A DNA stretch of 64,000 nucleotides, taken from assembly GCA_017506865.1 (NCBI GenBank), contig JAFCMP010000401.1, positions 744,001 to 808,000 on the forward strand, read 5' to 3'. Under the pieces are notes generated by a model. The model did not search any database. It was not told the origin of the DNA and saw only the letters and a program-made list of their open reading frames with translations. The translations under genes and the position numbers were made by a program. Source of the stretch: Tribonema minus. Taxonomy: Eukaryota; Sar; Xanthophyceae; Tribonematales; Tribonemataceae. This document shows positions 10,801 through 20,700 of this stretch, one piece after another. Within the stretch, counting starts at the first letter, position 1; the number at the start of each line of letters is the position of its first letter.

Positions 10801-12404
10801 TGAACTCAGAATGGTCTCTCCCAGACATGTCAGTGGTTGCCATCGCCAACTGCCATCGTGTCACAGGCTTATGTGATTACTGCAAACACTCACTTGTTGA
10901 AAAGGCTGCTGTCTTTGCCCATCTTTTCGCCAGCTAGTTTGCCAAGCTCCAACAGTCGCGCGTTGCTGTCCACGCTGTCCGTTTCGCTGTTGGGCGTTAA
11001 TGGCGCTGGCCCTCCGGTGGGTGCGCAGCAGCACATGGACTTGCAGCATCGACTGGCTGCGGATGTTGAGCGAGCACGGGGCAATATGTTTCAACTACCA
11101 TGTACAGGAGAGGAGAGCAGCATGTTGTTGTGTAGGCGACTTGGTTGATGTTGAAAGCAGACGCCAACAGCATACAGCTGAGCGTTTGGTGACTGTAGAT
11201 GTTGTGCCTGCAGCTAACAATAGTTCTTGGCTGGCCGCAAATCACAACTGGCTATGCTGTATCTTCGTGCCAGCTTCTGCGGCTCGCCTGATTTAGGAAT
11301 GCAGAGACACTGCAACTCAAGGCTGCACCATATTTGACCCATGTGCGGGCATACAATGTACAGTTACTCTCACTCACGTCTTCGTCTGCTGCTGCAGAAG
11401 TGAATGGCCCGCCGTCGCTGCTGCTGATGTAGTTCTTGCCCGCTACTGCTGCTGGTGGACTGTCGTGCCCCCATAGTGGCGGCGAGAGTTCTGACGCGGG
11501 GTTAGTCTGCTGCTGCTGCTGCTGCTGCTGGTACTGCTGTTCCAGGGCGCGCTACTGGGCGGGATGGCCGAGCAACGAACCCACGTCGTCGTGAGGTGCG
11601 TCGTGCGTAGCTGGAGGTTTCACACCCCAAAGAACGGTGAAGTGAAAGTGCTCGGAAATTGCTGAGTTGAAAGTGAAGATGGTGATTAAAAAAGCAAGTC
11701 GAAACACTGCATCATCTATAGGGGCTGCTGCTGCGGTGACGTGCAGTCTGCCCAGAGAATCATCTTGAAGTTGTGAAGTAGTGAAGAGTGGAATTATATA
11801 CTGTAATTTTGGAGTCTGTGTGACGTAGTACGGAGATGCATGAGCTGCGACACACCTGTGAGCTGCCTATGACTCAATGAGCTGCACTGGCAATAATGTC
11901 ATGCCACCTTGAGCAACAGGAGGAAAGCGTGAAAAAGCTCTGCATATTGAGGCCACAACATTGCCATGTACAGCGGAGGCTGTGTGCAGACACACGTTGT
12001 CTGCAAGTGGTGTGCTTGTGGCGCTATAAACAACACAAAAATTGGTGACCAGCTTACATCGCAGCTGATGCGTCATTGACCACCGAGGACGTCGATGCAC
12101 CCACAAAATGCCCGCTGTGGGCGCGCACGAGCGCGCTGGCAGCAGATCGCCAATCAGCAGCAGCAGAGCGGAGCGATAGTTGCAGCAACGCGAGCTGCGC
12201 CGGCGGCATGCGTCTGTCGTCGTCAGCAGGCCGCCCCTGCCTTGCGTGCTGCGCACCACCACAGAGCGCTGCACGCACGCGGCCACAAGATCCAAGGATA
12301 CTCGATCGTGCTGCCGCCGCCTTGGCAGCATGTGCACATGGCGTCGCTGCCATCGCCGCTACTGCCGCGAGCCCCCTTGCTGCCGCCACGCACGTCATGG
12401 CCAC
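7839..12404 (-). CDS. RING-CH (MARCH-type) E3 ubiquitin ligase-like protein with polyalanine tail
   Basis: The diagnostic exons are 8747-8644 and 7983-7839. Spliced together in phase they give C-x2-C-x14-C-x1-C-x7-H-x2-C-x10-C-x2-C, close to the RING-CH (RINGv) spacing, with CVMCLGEF at the first Cys pair and WLEHHSYCPACRGEL at the last. After a short linker the protein ends in about 23 consecutive Ala and VGVRS. The upstream exon 10023-9894 joins in phase (GESE|CVMC), and an exon ending at 10894 (LLELGKLAGEKMGKDSSLFN) joins to it in phase. An exon at about 11550-11371 is Gln-rich, and a possible first exon ends at about 12060 with a GTAAGC donor, but the phases of these two are not settled. 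The role as a ubiquitin ligase is inferred from the zinc ligands only. No membrane segments, usual in MARCH proteins, were found. Confidence 0.65.
8340..8475 (-). repeat. Exon-edge echoes of the RING-CH exon 3' border
   Basis: Two degenerate copies of the border region lie downstream of the exon ending at 8644, near 8340-8375 and 8430-8470. Each shows GCAGTTGGCGATGCTCA followed by sequence resembling the exon end (plus-strand GCTCACC-GAG-AGGCAG). The spacing is about 95 bp between copies and about 190 bp to the real border. Confidence 0.5.
8571..8613 (-). repeat. Short dispersed repeat, copy B
   Basis: This is the inverted partner of 3395-3436, located in the intron between the two RING-CH exons. 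Confidence 0.65.
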
Positions 12405-12512
12405 TGCTCGTCACTGCCCGCCGCCGTAGCCGCCTCTGCCGGCGCCGCTGCTGCCGCCGCCGTCCGCTGCTCTACCGCCCGCGCGGCACCGCCGCTGCCG
12501 CCGCCTGCTGCG

Positions 12513-15500
12513 CTATTGCTGCGCGGCCTCAGCGTTGCTGCCGCTGCCCTCCACGGCGCGCACGGACCACGCGTGCCGCACGCGCCCGTACTGTATGTCG
12601 CGCAGCGCGTCCCACAGGCGCTGCGCGAAGGGGCCGATGCCGTCGCCGCCGCGCGCGCAGACCAGGTCCTCGCCGCGGTACTCTATCGCGTGGATGGGCG
12701 AGATGACGGCGGCGGTGCCGGTCGCGAAGGCCTCCACGAGGCGCCCCTCACGCGCGGCGTCGCGCAGCTCGCGCATGCCGACGTCGCGCTCGCTCACGGC
12801 GCAGTCGCCCCAGCTGCGCGCGAGGTCGAGCCTGGTGTGTGTGTGGGGGGGGGGGGGGGGGGGGTGAGGGCGTTGGCAACGAGGGCGGAGAGAACAACAC
12901 ACCTCAGAAACTGGTGTTGTTGAAGTATCTGTAAGCTGTTGGTGAGACAACTCGCTCACGACGCAGTCGCCGCAACTGCGCGCGAGGTCGAGCCTGGGGG
13001 GGGGGCGGCGAGGGGGTAGGGGGTAGAGGGGGGGTGGAGGAGGGCGTTGGCAACTAGGGCGGAGAAATCAACACACCGCAGAAACTGGTATTGTTGAAGT
13101 ATTAGTGAGCTGTCGGTGAAATAGCGACGTGTACCAACCAGCGGGACGATGCACACAATGCTGCACGGCTTGTGCAAGTCTCGGATGGCCAGTGATGCCC
13201 CCACCTGCACTGTACGCCGAGTGAACGACCAAACTTGGGATGCCAGGGGGAGGAGTCAATGTACCTTGAACCAAGCATCAGCAAGCATGAGCGAGCCAGA
13301 CCGGCCGACCTTGCACTCGCAGGCATTGCAATGACTTTGGCTCCGACTCTGGCGCTCAAAGCTGTAACTGGCAATGGGGGACAAAGCGGCGGGGGGGGCT
13401 GATCGGCTAGCACAGTGCTCACAGTGCCCACCTGCAGGACGCACTCCATTCCTGAAAGAGTTACTCAACTACGCTTCTCGATGGAAGCCAACACCACAGC
13501 TTGGAAGTGCTTCTAAGTACGTGACAGAAGATGTCACTGCACCTGCAGCAGCAGACCCTGCCATGGCAGCGCTCGGTGCACCTCCAACCTCAAATTTGAA
13601 GTATACAGTTGAAAATGGCCGCAAGGACACTCACACGCTGGCCCGCGTGACGCCCGCCAGTATGTCCCTGCGGTCGAGCGTGGGCGTGACGAGCTCGAGG
13701 CGCGACGGGTCGCGCGCGTCGCGCAGCAGCGCAAAGAAGTTCATGGCGCCGACCTCCGTCACCAGGTCGTCCTCGCCGTACAGCCACAGCACCTGCGCAC
13801 GCGCGGCGGCAGCGGCGGGGGGGGCGCGAGAGAGCGGCGCACTGTGCTGTCAGCGCGCCATCGATATGAGCTGTCTGGCGTGTGCCGCTGCTGCTGCCGT
13901 GCGCGCTGCTGCTGCGCACGCAGGCGTTGACGCTGCGCGTCGCGGCATTCGTGCTCGACACGAGTCTGACGACGCTGGCACGAGTCGAGGCGCGCTGCGG
14001 ATCGCGCGGCGCGCGCGTTGCGAGCATGTAGGTATGAACGCGCTCTGTGATCGGCACAGCATGATCGAGGGAATCCAGCGTCATCACTGGGGGGGGAGGG
14101 GGTACATGAGTGCCAATTGGCAGACCAGTATTCATAACTGTTTTATTGCTAGGAATTTGTCAGCATGAAACTTGCGTACTGCGCTCGTGCCCTTCAGCAG
14201 TTCACTGTTCTGCTGCTGTGGCATACATGGATGACCCACCGAACCAGCCGCCATGGGGTGAATGCATAGTAAGCTCGTGGCTAAAGCAAGGTAGGCAGTG
14301 ATGCAGTGCGCACGTTCTCAGCGGTAATTTCAGATGTGGATACGCGCACACACACAATGTAAGCACTTCGTGCATATAAATGTGTCGAATAAGCGCGAAA
14401 GCTCCAGGCGAAAGCTCCAGGCGACGCCACATGTTTAAAATACCATGAGTTTGCGTCACACTCCATGCTGCCTTTTGCATCAAAATGTCACAGCAAGCTG
14501 CACACGCGCGAGCACCTCAGCGCAGCAGCATGGTCCCCAGAGTGTGAAAACACTCAGGTCAAGGGTGCCTACGACTCGCCATAACTTCTGCTACAAAGCC
14601 CCGTCTGTGCAATCAATGAACTTCAACTTCAACTTCACCTGTGAGCACCCCCGCTTCTGTGCCTCGGCGGCGGGGAAAATGGTGGGTGCGTAGTTGCCGC
14701 CCGTCTTGGTGTACCCTGCGCCCCCCGGCCATGACCGTGTGTACGTGGTGTCGGCATAAAGCTGCGAGGGCACCAAATTGACATCGTGGCGTCAGACGTG
14801 TAGCAGCACAACTAAGAGTTTGAAATGCGTGTGCGTATCATCTGGTGTGTGCTGAACTCCACGGCTGCATAGGTGCGTGCAATGCCGACATGAAGTGGTG
14901 GGGTGACATGGTGATTCTCGATGTCACTATGGTATGCATCACAAGCGGAAAGCGCGCGTGCTACGCGTGCCCCCGCAGCCACCACGCATACGTGGCCTTG
15001 CTGCGCCAGCTGCACAATGACACCGAACGCTTGGTGCATCTTGCATGTGACGCACCGCATGCTGAGCGACGTCACACCACATGACCAAAGTGAGCGGTAG
15101 CTGCGTGCAAGTTGCCTGCGAAATGTTGACGATGCTCAGCGAGAGAGCCATCTGCCACAGCCACAGCAAGCGATGACCGGCACGTGTACCCGGTGTAGGT
15201 CAACCGCTCGACACTCAACCGCTCGACACGTCGGAGCCAACCTCAACTCTGACCCTAGCCCTTGCCCTGCCTCTAGCCATAACCCTAACCCTACATATGC
15301 CAAACGAGCGTGCGCAGGTGCGCACCTTCACGGGCACGAAGCCCTCCTTGTAGTACGGCCCGCACGGGCTCGCGATCACGTAGAGCTTGACGCGGCGCGC
15401 CGGCGCCACCCCAATAGAGGGCATGAAGCACTCCTTGAAGTTCGACTCTGACCATAACCCTAACCCTAAATGAGATGAGCGCGTGCGCGCACCTTGACAG

Positions 15501-17413
15501 GCACGAAGCCCTCCTTGTAGTACGGCCCGCACGGGCTCGCGATCACGTAGAGCTTGACGCGGTGCGCCGGCGCCACCCCAATGGAGGGCATGAAGCACTC
15601 CTTGAAGTTCGACTCTGACCATAACCCTAACCCTAAATGAGATGAGCGCGTGCGCGCACCTTGACAGGCACGAAGCCCTCCTTGTAGTACGGCCCGCACG
15701 GGCTCGCGATCACGTAGAGCTTGACGCGGCGCGCCGGCGCGACCCCAATGGACGGCGTCGTCGAGATCGCCGTCGGCCGCAGGTACAGCGCGTAGCCCTC
15801 GCCGCGCGGCACCCAGTCGGCATCCACGCTCAGCAGCTCGGCGATGAGCGCCTGCAGCTCCGCGGCGTCGAACGTCGGCATGCGCAGGCGCTTGAGCGAC
15901 GCGTTGAAGCGCGCGAGGTTGAGGTCGGGGCGGAAGAGGAGGACGGCGCCGTCGGGCGCAGCGTACGCCTTGAGCCCCTCGAAGGCTCTGCGGGGGGGGG
16001 GGGGCGAGGGGGGGCGGGGGGAAGGGGTGTGGGGGGGGGGGGGGGTAGGGTTGGCTGCGTGGCGCATCGGGCGTCTGAAATGTTGTTTGGTTTGGGAGCA
16101 CAGTGTTGAGCTTACGGAGAATCGCGACGCCTTGGTGGCACTCAGCAGGCCTGCGGCGGAGGTGAGAGTGCGATGGAAGTTTGCTGCGCCAGCCAAACAG
16201 GCTTGTCCACCGTGGCATTGGCGTCATGGTCAGGCACTGGTCCGAACTGTGCACGTTGGAGACCTGACTGAGAATAACAGCTCTGCATGCATCTGCACTG
16301 ACAAGCTCAGATACGGCTTTCCAATTGGCGCCGTTTGGCATTTCCACATATGCCTGAGGACCATCTTGAAATCATGCTCCTAATGATGCAAGAGTGAATT
16401 TCCTGATTGCAAACCTGTTCATCATCCTGCCTATCCAATCGAACATCAACCAGACAGAGAGACAGCGGGCCACCTGCAAACATCAAAACTTGCTGATGGC
16501 ATGCACATGAGTAGCTGTATCGATGCATCAAAAAGGTACTACAACAGCCAGCTGGGTTGTCCACCGCCTGCTGTCCATGACAACATGCATTGTAAGGTCA
16601 CAAGCGCAGAGCGACCGCTTCAAACCAATGGGCAAGCACATAGCAGTCGGTGCAGCTCACAGCAGGCACTTTGCATCTCAACATGACAAGGAAGCCGGAC
16701 CACTCACTCTAGTCCATAGTGCAGCACGGAGGCAGCAGGGCTCAGCTCAAGGTCATGGAAGGGCACGATCTCTGGTGGGTGCCAGCCGGTCTCATCATCC
16801 CAGTCCACCTCGAGCATGTGGTCCGAAAACGTTGCACCTGCACGCGATGCATGAATAGAGAGCCACAGTGAAGCATCAGGCATCGTCGCCGTGTGAGTTC
16901 TTAGGTAACCAAGGAAACCGCCAACGTCTGTCACGTGCGCCTGGATGCAGATGCTGCTGCCGACTATAGCAGCATGCTGCTGTTGACACCAGCAGCATTG
17001 AAGGTCATGCCGGGAAGGCAGCAACAGCATTCAAACCCACACTGGGAAGGCGCAGGCGATGCCCTGCGAAATGCAACTGCAAGCGTCCGCTGCGTCTCAC
17101 CCCAGATCAGCCCCTCCTTGGCGGGCTTCGGTTTCGGCTCCGTGGTGTGCTCTATGCTGAGCTTCGTTGAGTCCAGCGGTGTGAGACCTTGGAAAGGGTC
17201 GTACACATCCTCGAGTGGATCTGTGAAGATGCTGGTGCTCGGTGTGTCCTCCGTCGCTGCTGCTGGCGATTGCCGCTCCTCTGTTGCAGTGGCGCCGCCC
17301 CTGCTGCCAAGAGCCGCCAGCCACCGCCTATCCAGGGGCTTGCACTCCGCTGTGCAAGCCAGCAGCAGCGCAGCCGCAATCAGCTTGGAAACATGTTTTC
17401 CTCGTAAGCGCAT
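12513..17413 (-). CDS. Branched-chain amino-acid aminotransferase
   Basis: Six exons join without phase conflict: 17413-17101, 16837-16708, 15987-15660, 14761-14639, 13792-13635 and 12831-12513, giving 456 residues. The enzyme is a PLP-dependent transaminase that interconverts Leu, Ile or Val with their 2-oxo acids. Family signatures are visible: GATFSDHMLEVDWDD, HYGLEAFEGLKAY, the PLP-lysine region YTKTGGNYAP (Lys at about residue 276), VLWLYGEDDLVTEVGAMN, ELVTPTLDRRDILAGVTRAS and AFATGTAAVISP, ending with the DIQYGR region. An N-terminal extension of about 100 residues opens with a hydrophobic stretch (LIAAALLLACTAEC), suggesting entry into the secretory route, possibly to a complex plastid. 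Introns 3 and 5 contain echoes of the neighbouring exons. The gene is divergent from the synthetase gene to its right. Confidence 0.93.
12832..13115 (-). repeat. Exon-edge echo of BCAT exon 6, 5' border
   Basis: The start of exon 6 with its acceptor is copied about 162 bp upstream in the gene: the real border is at 12831 and the copy at about 12993. Plus-strand words CGCGCGAGGTCGAGCCTGG are identical in both. The intron part is also duplicated, with GGCGTTGGCAAC-AGGGCGGAGA and CAGAAACTGGT-TTGTTGAAGTAT present at 12870-12935 and 13040-13105. Each unit carries its own G-run (a poly-C tract on the sense strand) before the acceptor. Confidence 0.85.
15310..15660 (-). repeat. 167 bp tandem echoes of BCAT exon 3, 3' border
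   Basis: The exon 3 donor at 15660 is repeated at 15493 and 15326, an exact 167 bp period. The copies are nearly identical and encode VKLYVIASPCGPYYKEGF and VPVK followed by GTGCGC, as in the real exon. The 5' part of each copy differs from exon 3: it has a CAG and then SNFKECFMPSIGVAPA, so each unit looks like a complete cassette exon with both splice sites. Between units are telomere-like AACCCTAACCCTAA words. These are the youngest echoes in the window. Confidence 0.92.
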
Positions 17414-17763
17414 CGGGGAAGTGTATTGTGTGCACAACGAAGGGAACTTCTGCCGTAGTAGGGCAGCGGCAGCTCACTGTAAGGTTGTAGGCGCTCACAG
17501 CTGCGGCAGCACCTTCAGTTCCCGAGTTCCTGGATCAGCCGCCGCCGGCGCGTTCTCCAGGTGAGGTTGAGGTTGCGGGAAGTTGGCGCTCTGGCTCGCG
17601 CTCCGCAGCAGATTGCTCTGAGTGCTAATCTGGGAGCAATCGGCAAGTGATTTGCGAACACTTGGAGGTTTTCCTCAGCCGGAGGAGTGCGCGGCGAGGA
17701 GTTGATCGTCAAATAGCCAGACCACACATTTGCCGGTGTGTGTGAGGGAGCGAAAGCCCAAAC
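17414..17763. promoter_or_regulatory. Divergent intergenic spacer (likely bidirectional promoter)
   Basis: 350 bp separate the start codons of the aminotransferase (minus) and the synthetase beta chain (plus). Transcription of both genes must start within or near this spacer. No TATA-like box is obvious. The assignment is from gene arrangement alone. Confidence 0.5.
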
Positions 17764-20700
17764 ATGCCCACGGTCGGGGTGGTGAGGGATGATCTCTTCA
17801 AGGCGCTGGGCAAGGAGTACACTGAGGAGGAGTTTGACGAGCTCTGCTTCGAGTTCGGCATCGAACTGGATGAGGTGACCACGGAGCCAGCGGAGGCCCC
17901 TGGACAGGAGCCCACCATCATATATAAGCTGGACATCCCAGCCAACAGGTAAGGCGCTGTAGCAGCCACTTATATTACCCTTGAATTGTGAACTTGCAGC
18001 AGATCTGATTATAGTAATTTACTCTGCTGCCTTCTGCCTCTACTAGTTGTGGCAAGTCGGACTAGAAGTGGATCATGTTTCAATTGCCGGCTTTAGTGCC
18101 GGCTTTACATGCGAAACAGCAGGGTTGGTGCCATTCTAGAATGTTGTGGGAGCTGAGCTGAAGTTGAACAGAGACCCAGCGCGTGTTGATGCTTCAGTAA
18201 AGAATGCCGGGCTCACAATCAATTGCCTGAATTATACATGTTCAAGCTCAGGTATGTGCAGATCTGATGCAAACCAAGCTGACAGCCGCATGCAGACTGC
18301 AGTTGATTGCGGCAGCACGCGTAGATGTGTTACCAACTGTCAACAGGGGTGTTGCACTGTAGCAGAGGCTCAGAGCCAGATTCAACCAGGGACGAAAGAT
18401 GCACACAAAATGGCCTTTCGGTAGCAAACATCAGCAGGAATACTCCTCGAGTTGTCGTTTCCTCGATGATGCGTTTGATGCCGTGTGCTCCAACTGAGGT
18501 GGGAGTCGCATTGGTCTTGGACTCGAATTCTTGCAGTCCGCAAGTGTCCCAAAGATTGCTTTGAGGTCTGCTGACTGGGCAAAGTGGTGTGCGAGCACGG
18601 CCGCCCACGTAATGCCGTAGCCGCAGCCGTGGTCGCTCCAGGCTGCAGCGCATACATATGGCAGATCGTATAACATCCGATCCAAGAGCCTCAAATCCAG
18701 TTGACGCGTGGCCTTGGATTAATGGCCGGCAAGCTGCTGGTGCATCACTCATCACAAGTTGAGGCTTTCCTCAAGATTTGAAGTTTTCAGTCCCTTCCTG
18801 TGTGTCTCGGTGTGAAAACAATGTGGAAACTCACTGAGACATCTTTTTCAAGTCTCAAAAGATTGGCCAATTTCTGCCAGAGTGTAAGAGCAGCGCTGTT
18901 CTTAGCCTTCGCGGCAGACAGTACCTGGACCACCTGTTCAACATTAGGATATGATGTACGCTGCAAGTGCTGCGAGCCACAGTACTGTGTTGAGGCCTGT
19001 TGTGTCAAAAAGCCCAGTTTCTGCACTTCAACTCTAACTTCTTTCACATTAGCGACAAGCGTGCGGTTGCCAGGCAGTGCTGCATGCAGTGTTCGCTGCA
19101 ATGGTGTGTCGGCAAATCCATTGTCATTCTCACATAGCACTCAAGCACCAGAAAGCAATGCGCTGGAGGCTAGAGCGGTGTTAATTTCAGCACTGCGTGT
19201 ATCGCAGACATCACACAGCACCACCTCTACCACATTTGAAGCACCATCTTAAGATGCACTCAGGCACTACTGCTGCTGCCACAGTGTACAATGATGGACC
19301 ATCACTGATGGTCGAGTTGGCGCAGGTTCTGCAACTTCAAGGCAGCGTGAGGCGCTGTTTCCGGGCGCGCTTGCTCAGCCATCTCCTTCACTAGCACATG
19401 TCAGCTTATAACGCGAGCTCGTACCACAACATATATAGCGGCGATTGCCGTTTGTCAGCCGTGCGTGCCATCCCTGGCACCGTGACCTCGTGCAGGCGCT
19501 GGGCTGTGCACGCCCGCCCTATGCCAGCGCTAGCTAGCGCTGATGCGCTGTGCACAACAAGTCGCTGACGCCTGAGCGCCATGGTCTCGCTTGTGCTGCT
19601 ATCGAACAGTCTGATCGCACTGCAGGGATGTAGGGCTAGGGCCAGCATCAGGGTCAGGAGCAACTGAATCACGGCACTGCAGAGCATGGTTTATTACTGC
19701 GCAACTGGCGGCGCTACCGCCGCCGCCATTGTACGCGCGCTTCATTTTCGGTACCTTGGGGTCTGAAGCTCACGCCTGATGCGTTCCTTCCCTGGCGCCG
19801 AACCTCTTGCCACAATGTGGTTGCTAATGCTCGCTTTTGGTTCTTTACGCTGCGCATCATGGCGCTGCCCCCGTCGCCGCTCCGCGCCGCAGGTTTCATC
19901 TGCTGTGCCTGGCGGGGCTCGCGCGTAATCCTACCCCTAGCTCTGACCGTACCCCTCAGGCACAATGCGCTGTGCTTGGATAAGCGCTTGCACAAGCCTC
20001 GCGCTGACCCCCATTGCAATCGCAAACTGACCGACGCGCAATCGCACCCTGCAGGAACGATCTGCTGCATCCGGAGGGATCCGCGCTTTTTCTAACCCCA
20101 TCAGTCACGGCTCTTGCTGAACGTCACCCCTGCCTAAACTTACCCCAGCCCCAGCTCCAATCCTACCCGGGTGCGATCGTGCTGTGCCTGAAGGGGAAGC
20201 CTGACCCTGATCCTTATCATAACCGCTACTTCTAAAGTACCTGAGAAGTATCACCAAGCATAACCCCACCCAGGCAGATACAATGTGCTGCGCCTGGAAG
20301 AAAACCTTCACTCAGACCCTGACCCTACTACCCCCAACCCTGACACCCCTCTGTACCCCAACTGTACCCCACCTTCCCGTGCAGGTACGACCTGCTGTGC
20401 CTGGAGGGGCTCGCGCGCGCGCTCAACATCTTCCTCGGCCGCGCTTCCCCGCCCGACTTCCGTCTCGTCGAACCGGCCAGCGGGCAGCGTCAGACGATCA
20501 CCGTCAAGCCCTCCACGGCGCAGATCCGGCCGTACGTCGTGTGCGCGGTGCTGCGCGGCGTGACGTTCGACGCGCGCACGTACAAGAGCTTCATCGACCT
20601 GCAGGACAAGCTGCACCAGAACATCTGCCGGCGGCGCACGCTCGTGGCGATCGGGACGCACGACCTCGACACGCTCGAGGGGCCCTTCACGTACGAGGCG

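Noticed and set aside
12054-12404. Independent small gene on the minus strand
   Set aside because: It ends at a GTAAGC donor rather than a convincing stop context, so it is treated as a possible first exon of the RING-CH gene, with low certainty.
15240-15640. Internal telomere or chromosome end
   Set aside because: The CCCTAA words come in runs of only two or three, are degenerate and lie inside an intron with genes on both sides.
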